Shown here: positions 1 through 5,275 of the stretch, in pieces
Position numbering within the stretch: position 1 is the stretch's first letter
How the letters are laid out: the number at the start of each line of letters is the position of its first letter
The notes under the pieces: generated by a model
What the model was told of the DNA's origin: nothing
What the model saw: the letters and a program-made list of their open reading frames with translations, nothing else
The model's database searches: none
Position numbers and translations under genes: made by a program
Source: Actinomycetes bacterium
GTDB taxonomy: Bacteria; Actinomycetota; Actinomycetes; Propionibacteriales; Propionibacteriaceae
Direction: 5' to 3'
NCBI GenBank assembly: GCA_023432725.1
Contig: JAEYUH010000053.1
Location: 1-5,343, forward strand
DNA: 5,343 bases

Positions 1-452
1 GCGGAGACCCGGATCGGGGTCGCCTGCAGCAGGCTGCGTCCGGTGAACGCGCCGCCTCCCCTGGACGCCCACCAGCGCCTGCCGAGAGCGGGCGCCGACA
101 CCACGCCCGCGACCACCTCGTCGCCCACCATGAGCCCGATCAGGGTGGCCCACACCGGCACCCCGCGCAGGAAGTTGGCGGTGCCGTCGATCGGGTCGAT
201 CACCCACCGCCTGGGCCCCCAGCCGGAGTCCTCGCGTTCCTCGCCGCGGATCGCGTCCCGGGGCCGGGTGCGCGACAGCATGCCGCGGACGGCGTCCTCG
301 ACGGCGGTGTCGGCGTCGGTCACCGGGGTGCGGTCGGGCTTGCTGGAGACCGCGAGGTCGGCGGCACGGAACCGTGACGTCGTGATCGAGTCGGCGGCGT
401 CGGCCAGCACGTGGGCGAGGCGCAGGTCATCCACAAGGGACTGGTCAGGCAT
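1..452 (-). CDS. hisN: Histidinol-phosphatase HisN, inositol-monophosphatase family (3' part cut off by window edge)
   Basis: The visible 150 residues are the N-terminal ~60% of an inositol-monophosphatase-fold, Mg2+-dependent phosphatase (family length about 260). Seen in the sequence: KPDRTPVTDAD (38-48), the GEE metal-site motif (70-72), and the family signature WVIDPIDGTANF (83-94), with E71, D86 and D89 as expected metal ligands. GRRWWASRGGGAF (125-136 region) resembles actinobacterial HisN more than SuhB. HisN removes phosphate from L-histidinol phosphate, the penultimate part of cytosolic histidine synthesis. The ATG at 452 lies 10 nt after the rsgA stop with only a weak G-rich ribosome site, so translation is probably coupled to rsgA. 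It is the last visible gene of the minus-strand operon. Another IMPase-family substrate (inositol phosphate, PAP) cannot be excluded because the substrate-selective C-terminal half is missing. Confidence 0.88.
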   Translation of the reverse strand, partial: MPDQSLVDDLRLAHVLADAADSITTSRFRAADLAVSSKPDRTPVTDADTAVEDAVRGMLSRTRPRDAIRGEEREDSGWGPRRWVIDPIDGTANFLRGVPVWATLIGLMVGDEVVAGVVSAPALGRRWWASRGGGAFTGRSLLQATPIRVS

Positions 453-462
453 GGCCCCCAAA

Positions 463-1467
463 CTAGTGGCTCGGGGTGGTCCAGGCCCGCTCCATCCGCC
501 GGAACGAGTCGAGTCGTTCGGCGCTCAGCCGGCCATCCGCCACCGCGTCGTCGAGGGCGCAGTCGATCGAGCCGGTCTCGTGGGTGCACCCCCGCGGGCA
601 GTCCGCTGTGATCTCGGCCAGGTCGGAGAAGGCGGCGATGATCGAGTCGGCGGTGACGTGGCTCAGCCCGAAGGACCGGACGCCGGGGGTGTCGACCACC
701 CACCCTCCAGGCGGAGGCAGTTCGAGCATGATGGCGCTGGTCGAGGTGTGGCGGCCCCGTCCGGTCACCTCGTTGACCTCGCCGATCGCCCTGTCGATGC
801 CGGGGATGAGCGCGTTGACCAGCGTCGACTTCCCGACCCCGGAGTGACCGACCAGCACGCTGGTGCGGCCGGCCAGCGCCTCACGTAGCGCGGCCAGGTC
901 GGAGCCGGGCTGCACCACGACGGTGGGGACGCCGAGCGGGGCGTAGGTGGCGACCAGGTGGTCCGCCCCGGCCAGGTCGGCCTTGGTCAGCACCAGCAGC
1001 GGGTCGAGCCCTGCGTCGTACCCGGCGACCAGGATCCGGTCGATCATGCCCGGCCGCGGCGGCGGGTCGGCCAGCGCGGTGACGATCACCAGTTGGTCGG
1101 CATTGGCCACGATCGGGCGCTCGTAGGCGTCGTCGTCGTCGGCGGTGCGGCGCAGCGTGGTCTCCCGCTCGGACACCTCCACGATCCGGGCGAGCGTCCC
1201 GGTCTCGCCGGAGGTGTCGCCCACCAGCCGCACCCGGTCGCCGACGATGACGCCGGCTCTGCCCAGCGTGCGGGCCTTGGTGGCGGCGACGAGCGTGCCG
1301 TCGGACAGCCGGCAGCGGTACCGTCCGCGGTCGACCGTGACCACCTGAGCGTCGATGGCGTCGCCGTAGCTGGGCCGGTCCTTGGTGCGCGGCCGGGTCC
1401 GGCGCGCCGGTCGTCCGAAGCCGGCGTGCGGGTCGTCGGTGATGGCGTCGCGCCCGCGGGCGCTCAC
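463..1467 (-). CDS. rsgA: Ribosome small-subunit-dependent GTPase RsgA (YjeQ/YloQ)
   Basis: This is a circularly permuted GTPase of 334 residues, normal for the family, that checks late 30S subunit maturation in the cytoplasm. Domain order: a basic N-terminal tail (1-35), an OB-fold (about 38-100), then the permuted G domain with G4 TKAD (161-164), G1 P-loop GHSGVGKST (207-215), switch GRGRHTST (236-243) and G3 DTPG (259-262). A C-terminal zinc knuckle follows, with C290, C294, H296 and C303 (C-x3-C-x-H-x6-C). I chose the GTG at 1467: it overlaps the aroA stop (GTGA) and has GGGAG seven nt upstream. An in-frame ATG at 1494 lies inside aroA, lacks that site and would add nine poorly conserved-looking residues. 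hisN follows 10 nt downstream. Confidence 0.95.
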   Translation of the reverse strand: MSARGRDAITDDPHAGFGRPARRTRPRTKDRPSYGDAIDAQVVTVDRGRYRCRLSDGTLVAATKARTLGRAGVIVGDRVRLVGDTSGETGTLARIVEVSERETTLRRTADDDDAYERPIVANADQLVIVTALADPPPRPGMIDRILVAGYDAGLDPLLVLTKADLAGADHLVATYAPLGVPTVVVQPGSDLAALREALAGRTSVLVGHSGVGKSTLVNALIPGIDRAIGEVNEVTGRGRHTSTSAIMLELPPPGGWVVDTPGVRSFGLSHVTADSIIAAFSDLAEITADCPRGCTHETGSIDCALDDAVADGRLSAERLDSFRRMERAWTTPSH

Positions 1468-2738
1468 CGGGTGGCTCCCACGAGGGCCTCCCACAGGCCC
1501 GGGAAGTCCGGCAGGGTCTTGGAGGTGCAGCCGATGTCATCCAGTTCCACGTCTGCGACGACGAGGCCGACCAGCGCCGCGGCATGCGCCAGGCGGTGGT
1601 CGGCGTGGGTGCGGAAGGTGCCGCCGTGCAGCAGGGCGGGCTGGACCTCCAGTCCGTCGTCGGTCTGCCGGATGTCGGCTCCGAGGCCCGCCAGCTCACG
1701 TTCCAGGGCCGCCAGCCGGTCGGTCTCGTGGCTGCGGATGTGCCCCACTCCGGTGATGACGGACGGGGTCTCGGCGACGCTGGCCAAGGCGGCGGCCACC
1801 GGGGTGAGCTCGCTGATCTCGTGCAGGTCGAGGTGTGCGCCGCGCACCCGGTCAGGGCCCTGCACCGTGATCCGGCGGCTGCTCCCGGAGCCTTCGTAGC
1901 TGACCTCGGCGCCGAAACCGACCAGGGCCGCGGCCAGGGTGTCGGCGGCCTGCAGGGAGTGCTCGGGCCAGGCGGTGGAGAGCCGCCCGCCGGTGATCAC
2001 CGCCGCCGCCAGCAGGCTCGCCGCGTTGGTCAGGTCTGGCTCGACCTGCTCGGCGACGGGTGAGACCCGGCCGGGCAGCACCCGCCACGTCCTGGCCGTC
2101 GGTCGCTCCACCGGCACGCCGCGCTCGGCGAGCATGCGCACCGACATCTCGATGTGCGGCAGCGACGGTAGCCGATCGCCGGTGTGGGTGACCGTGAGCC
2201 CTTCCGGCAGCCTCGCACCGACGAGCAACAGCGCGGAGATGAACTGGCTGGAGGCTGAGGCGTCCAGCGAGACCTCCCCGCTGCGCAGCGTCCCTGAAAC
2301 GCTGAACGGCAGTCGGTGGGGTTCGCTGACCTGGGCGCCGAGGGCGGCCAACGCACCCAGCAGGGGGGCCACCGGACGGGCGGCAGCCCCCGGGTCGCCG
2401 ACGAAGTGCGTGGCAGGGGTGGTGAGCGCAGCGAGGGGGGGCAGGAACCGCATCACCGTTCCGGCGAGCCCGACATCGATGGTGGCGCCGCCGCGGAAGC
2501 TGCGTGGCGGGCGCACCCTGACGCTGTCCGGGCCGAGATCGGCGAACTCCACGCCCAGCCCGGTCAGCCCGCTGCGCATCAGCTCCGTGTCACGGGCGCT
2601 GAGCACCCCGCGCAGGGTGCTGGGCCCGTCGGCGACGGCGGCGAGCAGGTAGCTGCGGGCGGTGGCGGACTTCGAGCCGGGGACCACAACCTCCCCGGTG
2701 ACCGGGGAAGGCGACGACGGCGCCTTCCAGGGGATCAA
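1464..2738 (-). CDS. aroA: 3-phosphoshikimate 1-carboxyvinyltransferase (EPSP synthase), TTG start
   Basis: EPSP synthase joins shikimate-3-phosphate and phosphoenolpyruvate in the sixth step of the chorismate pathway. The 424-residue product is full length. Motifs seen: PGSKS (20-24) followed by R28, LAGTVMR (91-97), R121 in the AAARPVAPL segment, SASSQF (161-166), E310 of SELTP, HETDRL (337-342), DHRLA (380-384), and K407 in SKTLP. Together these cover the known S3P/PEP contacts. The proposed TTG at 2738 overlaps the doxX stop as TTGA. It gives an N-terminus, MIPWKAPSSPSPV, that lines up residue for residue with the mycobacterial AroA start as I recall it. AAGGAG lies 17 nt upstream, too far for a strong independent start, so coupling to doxX is likely. 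The open frame extends to 3335, but that part is out of phase with doxX and has no homologous look. F98 sits where E. coli has P101. Confidence 0.95.
   Translation of the reverse strand: MIPWKAPSSPSPVTGEVVVPGSKSATARSYLLAAVADGPSTLRGVLSARDTELMRSGLTGLGVEFADLGPDSVRVRPPRSFRGGATIDVGLAGTVMRFLPPLAALTTPATHFVGDPGAAARPVAPLLGALAALGAQVSEPHRLPFSVSGTLRSGEVSLDASASSQFISALLLVGARLPEGLTVTHTGDRLPSLPHIEMSVRMLAERGVPVERPTARTWRVLPGRVSPVAEQVEPDLTNAASLLAAAVITGGRLSTAWPEHSLQAADTLAAALVGFGAEVSYEGSGSSRRITVQGPDRVRGAHLDLHEISELTPVAAALASVAETPSVITGVGHIRSHETDRLAALERELAGLGADIRQTDDGLEVQPALLHGGTFRTHADHRLAHAAALVGLVVADVELDDIGCTSKTLPDFPGLWEALVGATR
2692..2708. repeat. 17-nt perfect palindrome inside the aroA 5' coding end
   Basis: TCCCCGGT and ACCGGGGA flank a single central base. 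On the transcript (minus strand) this is 30-46 nt after the aroA TTG and encodes residues around SPVTG (11-15). As RNA it could form a GC-rich stem with a 3-nt loop; as DNA it is an odd-length dyad. No function is known; a chance match in GC-rich coding DNA is the default reading. Confidence 0.4.
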
Positions 2739-3313
2739 GAAAGCACGCTCGCAATCTCCTTGCGGGCCTTGCCTGCGGTGCGCCGCGCTGCCTTGCCGAG
2801 CTCCCTGGCCTGGCGTTCGGCGGCCCGCTTGGCGCGTGACGACTCCTTGGCGAAGATCTCCTTCTGCGCCCTGGCCCGCCAGGCCAGGTTCGGGCGGCCC
2901 TCGGTGTCCATGGCGGCCAGCGCGACCCCACCGAGCAGGGCGACGTTCTTGCTGAGCTTTCCGTAGCGCTCCTCGCGCTCCTGGCCGAGGGCCTGCAGCG
3001 GGTTCGACGCCAGCACGTGGGGCACCATCGTGAGGGTGAGCGCGCCCGCGCCGAGCCGCCGTCCGATCCCTGTGGCAAGGCTGAGCCCGCCGAGGATCTG
3101 GGCGATGCCGGTGACCCGCACCAGCGACACGGTGTTGTCGGGCAGGTAGACCGCGGCCTGGCTGGGCAGGGTGGACTTGGCCAGCGGCAGCAGCTTCTCG
3201 GCGACCGGCTCGGCCGCCGCGGTGAACTGCTCCGGGTGGCGGTAGGCCTTGATCCCGTTCACCACGAAGTAGCTGGCGAGCATGGTCCTGGCGACGGCAC
3301 GCAGAATCGTCAT
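2735..3313 (-). CDS. DoxX-family integral membrane protein with long basic C-terminal tail
   Basis: The 192-residue product has the DoxX pattern: an N-terminal helix containing R-x-A-R-x-M-L-A-S-Y-F-V-V-N-G-I-K (5-22), a soluble loop, then hydrophobic segments at about 62-83, 87-103 and 123-136, giving four likely membrane helices. Residues 144-188 are unusually charged (many K/R with A/E), probably a cytosolic helix or coiled coil. Family knowledge: in mycobacteria a DoxX protein joins SodA and a thiosulfate sulfurtransferase in a membrane oxidoreductase complex; most DoxX proteins are biochemically undefined. The ATG at 3313 has AGGA seven nt upstream. It is the first gene of the doxX-aroA-rsgA-hisN unit and is divergent from the SRAP gene and sigR. 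A redox role fits the neighbouring SigR/RsrA but is inference. Confidence 0.82.
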   Translation of the reverse strand: MTILRAVARTMLASYFVVNGIKAYRHPEQFTAAAEPVAEKLLPLAKSTLPSQAAVYLPDNTVSLVRVTGIAQILGGLSLATGIGRRLGAGALTLTMVPHVLASNPLQALGQEREERYGKLSKNVALLGGVALAAMDTEGRPNLAWRARAQKEIFAKESSRAKRAAERQARELGKAARRTAGKARKEIASVLS

Positions 3314-3335
3314 GGCTCATTCCTAGCGCGCCCAC

Positions 3336-3362
3336 GCCCTACTGCCAAGCAGAACCGGTCAA
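3336..3362 (-). promoter_or_regulatory. Possible promoter of the doxX-aroA-rsgA-hisN unit
   Basis: On the minus strand a good -35-like TTGACC (3362-3357) is followed after 15 nt by a poor -10-like TAGGGC (3341-3336). The spacer is short and the -10 weak, so only the location (the 84-nt divergent gap upstream of the first operon gene) argues for it. Confidence 0.25.
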
Positions 3363-3385
3363 CAGCCCCCGTCAGGGCCGGAAGT

Positions 3386-3391
3386 TAAGGT
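3386..3391 (+). promoter_or_regulatory. -10 element placed for a leaderless SRAP transcript
   Basis: TAAGGT fits the actinobacterial housekeeping -10 form TANNNT. Its last T is followed by six bases and then the ATG at 3398, so the expected start of transcription falls on or next to the A of the start codon. No convincing -35 hexamer is visible 16-18 nt upstream. The same bases could instead act as a Shine-Dalgarno (AAGGTG five nt before ATG) on a longer mRNA, which is the main alternative. Confidence 0.45.
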
Positions 3392-3397
3392 GACCGC

Positions 3398-4105
3398 ATG
3401 TGCGGACGCTACGCATCCTCGGCCAGCCAGGAACTCCTGGCCGACACCTTTGAGCTCGACGAGGTGGTCGAGCTGCCGCCGCCGTCGTGGAATGTCGCCC
3501 CCACTGACCTGGTGCCCGGAATCGTCGAACGGGCCGGCGCCGAGGGCAAGCGCCGCAAGCTGGTCGCGCTGAAGTGGGGGCTGGTGCCGTCGTGGTCGAA
3601 GGACCCGAACGGGGGAGCCCGGATGATCAACGCCCGGGTCGAGACGGTGGCCGACAAGCCGGCCTTCCGCCGCGCCTTCGCCGCGCGCCGCTGCCTGCTG
3701 CCTGCCGACGGCTACTACGAGTGGTACACCACCGAGCAGCTCGACCGGCGCGGCAAGCCGGTCAAGCAACCGTTCTTCATCCGGCCCACCGACGGCGGTC
3801 TGCTGGTGATGGCGGGCCTGTACGAGTTCTGGAAGGCGCCGGACGCCAGCTGGCTCACCACCTGCACGGTCATCACGACCACTGCCACCGACGCCCTGGG
3901 CAGGATCCACGACAGGATGCCGATGGTGATCCCGCCCGAGGCCTGGCCGGACTGGCTGGATCCCGAGTACGCCGGCGATCCGCGCGACCTGCTGCACGTG
4001 CCCGCGCCGGAGCTTGAGGCGTACGCGGTGTCGCGGGCGGTGGGCAGCGTCGCCAACAACCACCCCGACCTCGTGCTGCCGCTGGCGCAGGAGGCGGGGG
4101 AATAG
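3398..4105 (+). CDS. SRAP-domain abasic-site-processing protein (HMCES/YedK family)
   Basis: The 235-residue protein is a full-length SOS-response-associated peptidase domain. Seen: MCGRY at the N-terminus with catalytic Cys2, WNVAPT (31-36, N32), WGLVPSW (60-66), MINARVET (76-83, with N78 and R80), GYYEW (105-109, E108) and HDRMP (171-175, H171). Family knowledge: after Met removal, Cys2 forms a thiazolidine crosslink with abasic sites in single-stranded DNA, shielding them from error-prone processing; E108 and H171 match the conserved acid and histidine of the active site. The start is fixed by Cys2. It is divergent from doxX by 84 nt and sits just upstream of sigR in the same direction without a terminator, so read-through into sigR is likely. 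Residues 112-124 form an ordinary loop of the family. No catalytic residue is missing. Confidence 0.95.
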   Translation: MCGRYASSASQELLADTFELDEVVELPPPSWNVAPTDLVPGIVERAGAEGKRRKLVALKWGLVPSWSKDPNGGARMINARVETVADKPAFRRAFAARRCLLPADGYYEWYTTEQLDRRGKPVKQPFFIRPTDGGLLVMAGLYEFWKAPDASWLTTCTVITTTATDALGRIHDRMPMVIPPEAWPDWLDPEYAGDPRDLLHVPAPELEAYAVSRAVGSVANNHPDLVLPLAQEAGE

Positions 4106-4125
4106 CCTGCCGGGTCGGGGTCGTT
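4098..4125 (+). promoter_or_regulatory. SigR/SigH-type (ECF) autoregulatory promoter
   Basis: GGGAATA (4098-4104), a 17-nt spacer and CGTT (4122-4125) match the published consensus for mycobacterial SigH and the closely similar Streptomyces SigR sites (GGGAAYA, 16-17 nt, CGTT). The -35 element overlaps the SRAP stop codon TAG (4103-4105). ECF promoters usually start a few bases after the GTT, placing the transcript start at about 4131-4136, at the GTG/ATG pair that opens the long sigR frame. A site upstream of the sigR gene itself fits the known positive feedback of this sigma factor. Confidence 0.72.
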
Positions 4126-4137
4126 GAGACCGTTGTG

Positions 4138-4203
4138 ATGGCGACCCCAACGGCACCCGGCTGGACCGAAGTGGGTTCGTCGCTGGTCAAGGGACTACCC
4201 TCG
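4138..4203 (+). other. sigR: Possible N-terminal extension of SigR (SigR' isoform)
   Basis: The sigR frame is open upstream of the proposed ATG at 4204 and contains GTG at 4135 immediately followed by ATG at 4138, with no stop between. Starting at 4138 adds 22 residues ([13 protein letters not shown]... to LPS) of low-complexity, non-domain sequence. The SigR-type promoter places its transcript start at or just before these codons, so such an mRNA would be leaderless for the longer form. Streptomyces SigR is known to have a stress-induced, unstable longer isoform from an upstream start; this region is a candidate equivalent. Confidence 0.45.
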
Positions 4204-4836
4204 ATGGTGATGACCCTCCCAGCCCTGCCCGACGACACCGTCGCAGACCCCATTGCCGAGTCCGCCGAGGAGCGCGCCGCGCGCTTCGAGCAGGACGCCC
4301 TTGGCTACCTCGACCAGCTGTACGGCGCCGCCCTGCGGATGACCCGCAACCCCGCCGACGCCGAGGACCTGGTCCAGGAGACCTTCGCCAAGGCATACGC
4401 GTCCTTCCACCAGTTCACGCCGGGTACGAACCTCAAGGCCTGGCTGTACCGGATCCTCACCAATACGTTCATCAACACCTACCGAAAGCGGCAGCGGCAA
4501 CCTCAGCTCTCCAGCGGCGACAGCATCGAGGACTGGCAGCTGGCCCGCGCCGAAGCGCACACCTCGACCGGCCTGCGTTCGGCAGAGATGGACGCCCTGG
4601 ACCTGATGCCCGACTCGGCAGTCACGGAGGCGATGAACTCCCTCGCCCCCGACTTCCGGCTGGCGGTCTACCTGGCCGATGTGGAGGGGTTCGCCTACAA
4701 GGAGATCGCCGAGATCATGGGTACTCCGATCGGAACGGTGATGTCGCGGCTGAACCGTGGCCGCAACCAGTTGCGCAAGCTGCTGGCCGACTACGCCAGG
4801 GAGAACGGCTTAATCCCCGGTGAGAGCCATGTCTGA
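4204..4836 (+). CDS. sigR: ECF sigma factor SigR/SigH, thiol-oxidative stress
   Basis: The 210-residue product is a group-4 (ECF) sigma factor. Sigma-2 (about 32-100) includes [26 protein letters not shown] helices (37-58) and the -10-reading [25 protein letters not shown] block (76-100); sigma-4 (about 138-195) holds the helix-turn-helix [23 protein letters not shown] (165-187). [18 protein letters not shown] (111-128) in the linker is typical of SigR/SigH. It directs RNA polymerase to genes for thioredoxin, mycothiol and protein repair during disulfide stress. I chose ATG 4204 because AAGGGA lies nine nt upstream and the distance to the ARFEQDA block is close to that in mycobacterial SigH; the in-frame starts at 4135/4138 may be used on the stress-induced transcript. 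It overlaps rsrA by 8 nt, the usual coupled sigma/anti-sigma pair. Confidence 0.94.
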   Translation: MVMTLPALPDDTVADPIAESAEERAARFEQDALGYLDQLYGAALRMTRNPADAEDLVQETFAKAYASFHQFTPGTNLKAWLYRILTNTFINTYRKRQRQPQLSSGDSIEDWQLARAEAHTSTGLRSAEMDALDLMPDSAVTEAMNSLAPDFRLAVYLADVEGFAYKEIAEIMGTPIGTVMSRLNRGRNQLRKLLADYARENGLIPGESHV

Positions 4837-5098
4837 GCCCGAGGTCAACCGGGAGGCGTGCCACCACATCCTCGACCGGGTTTACCAGTTCCACGACCAG
4901 GAGCTCACCGAGGAGGAGGCGGCCGAGATCCGGCGCCACCTGATGGCCTGCGAGCCCTGCCTCGACGAGTTCGACGTCGAGCAGGCGATGCGACTGCTGA
5001 TCAGGCGGTGCTGCGGCGCCGAGACCGCGCCGGACGGGCTGCGGATGAAGATCAGGGCAACCTTCACCCACACCGTCATCGTCCGCGACAACGGGTAA
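4829..5098 (+). CDS. rsrA: Zinc-binding redox anti-sigma factor RsrA (mycothiol system anti-sigma)
   Basis: The 89-residue protein is a ZAS-family anti-sigma factor. C11 and the H37-x3-C41-x2-C44 motif (HLMACEPC) occupy the same residue numbers as the zinc ligands of Streptomyces RsrA as I recall it, and the paired C61-C62 of RRCCG is also kept. In the reduced, zinc-bound state RsrA binds SigR; oxidation forms a disulfide including C11, expels zinc and frees SigR. The ATG at 4829 is chosen because it lies inside the end of sigR, has GGTGAG just upstream and aligns C11 exactly; a GTG at 4820 would add MRA and shift the numbering by three. Streptomyces RsrA has an additional Cys at position 3, absent here. 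Translation ends in a double stop, TAATAG, just before a strong terminator. Confidence 0.94.
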   Translation: MSEPEVNREACHHILDRVYQFHDQELTEEEAAEIRRHLMACEPCLDEFDVEQAMRLLIRRCCGAETAPDGLRMKIRATFTHTVIVRDNG

Positions 5099-5113
5099 TA
5101 GCCAGGAAACGAC

Positions 5114-5143
5114 AGAACCCCCGCCGGGGTCGGCGGGGGTTCT
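5114..5143. terminator. Bidirectional intrinsic-type terminator between rsrA and bL37
   Basis: AGAACCCCCGCC (5114-5125) and GGCGGGGGTTCT (5132-5143) form a perfect 12-bp stem with a 6-nt loop. It starts 15 nt after the rsrA stop and ends 9 nt from the bL37 stop, so it can serve both convergent transcripts. On the plus strand only a short mixed T/C run follows (TTCTTCAGGTT); there is no long U tract, as is common in actinobacteria. Confidence 0.85.
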
Positions 5144-5152
5144 TCAGGTTCC

Positions 5153-5227
5153 TCAGGCGTTGGGGCGCTTACCGTGGTTGGCGCTGCTCTTCCTGCGGGA
5201 ACGGCGCCGACGGCCACCCTTACCCAT
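5153..5227 (-). CDS. Ribosomal protein bL37 (AURKAIP1/COX24-domain small protein), 24 residues
   Basis: The reading frame begins MGKGGRRRRSRRKSS and ends ANHGKRPNA before TGA. It is extremely basic and matches, from memory, the 24-residue actinobacterial bL37 that was seen in mycobacterial 50S ribosome structures and is annotated elsewhere as an AURKAIP1/COX24-domain protein. It would act in the large ribosomal subunit near 23S rRNA. The start has a strong AGGAG (5238-5234) six nt upstream. It converges on rsrA across the shared terminator, a position near the sigR/rsrA (sigH) locus that I recall from other actinobacteria. Its size puts it below most ORF-length cutoffs. An overlapping longer minus-strand frame (5289-4882) runs through the terminator and rsrA and is not the real gene. 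Confidence 0.92.
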   Translation of the reverse strand: MGKGGRRRRSRRKSSANHGKRPNA

Positions 5228-5233
5228 CCGAAT

Positions 5234-5238
5234 CTCCT
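5234..5238 (-). promoter_or_regulatory. Ribosome binding site of bL37
   Basis: AGGAG on the minus strand, six bases before the ATG, within GATGAGGAGATTCGG. It is close to the ideal anti-16S match and supports the 24-residue gene as translated. Confidence 0.85.
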
Positions 5239-5251
5239 CATCACGTCAGGA

Positions 5252-5270
5252 TTCGCGCTGTCCGCGCGAA
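5252..5270 (-). repeat. Perfect inverted repeat in the bL37 leader
   Basis: TTCGCGC (5252-5258) and GCGCGAA (5264-5270) flank a 5-nt loop, giving a 7-bp hairpin 25-43 nt upstream of the bL37 start codon. If the promoter proposed just upstream is right, the hairpin is at the very 5' end of the mRNA. It could protect the RNA, be a regulatory site or be a DNA operator; none of these is shown. Confidence 0.5.
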
Positions 5271-5275
5271 GACCC

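Noticed and set aside
43..888. Plus-strand open frame of 281 codons across hisN and rsgA
   Set aside because: Antisense shadow with no recognisable domain; hisN and rsgA motifs are clear on the other strand.
1467..1494. ATG at 1494 as the rsgA start
   Set aside because: It would overlap aroA by 31 nt without a good ribosome site, whereas GTG 1467 has GGGAG and the typical 4-nt stop/start overlap.
958..1899. Plus-strand open frame of 313 codons across rsgA and aroA
   Set aside because: Antisense shadow in GC-rich DNA; Arg/Ser/Pro-rich product without motifs, while the minus strand encodes two well-supported enzymes.
2739..3335. Upstream extension of the aroA reading frame to 3335
   Set aside because: It overlaps doxX in another phase, is composed of low-complexity R/G/A/Q-rich residues, and the EPSP synthase N-terminus begins at the TTG at 2738.
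4122..4139. 9-bp near-direct repeat CGTTGAGAC / CGTTGTGAT as a regulator site
   Set aside because: Only 7 of 9 bases match across two copies; the first copy is explained by the -10 of the SigR-type promoter.
3359..4156. Minus-strand open frame of 265 codons opposite the SRAP gene
   Set aside because: Shadow of the SRAP coding strand; the SRAP active-site residues are all intact on the plus strand.
4196..4201. TACCCT as a housekeeping -10 for a second, proximal sigR promoter
   Set aside because: It fits TANNNT, but no -35 is visible and the expected start (about 4208) would remove the ATG at 4204; only a leaderless start at 4210 would remain. Kept as a weak possibility only.
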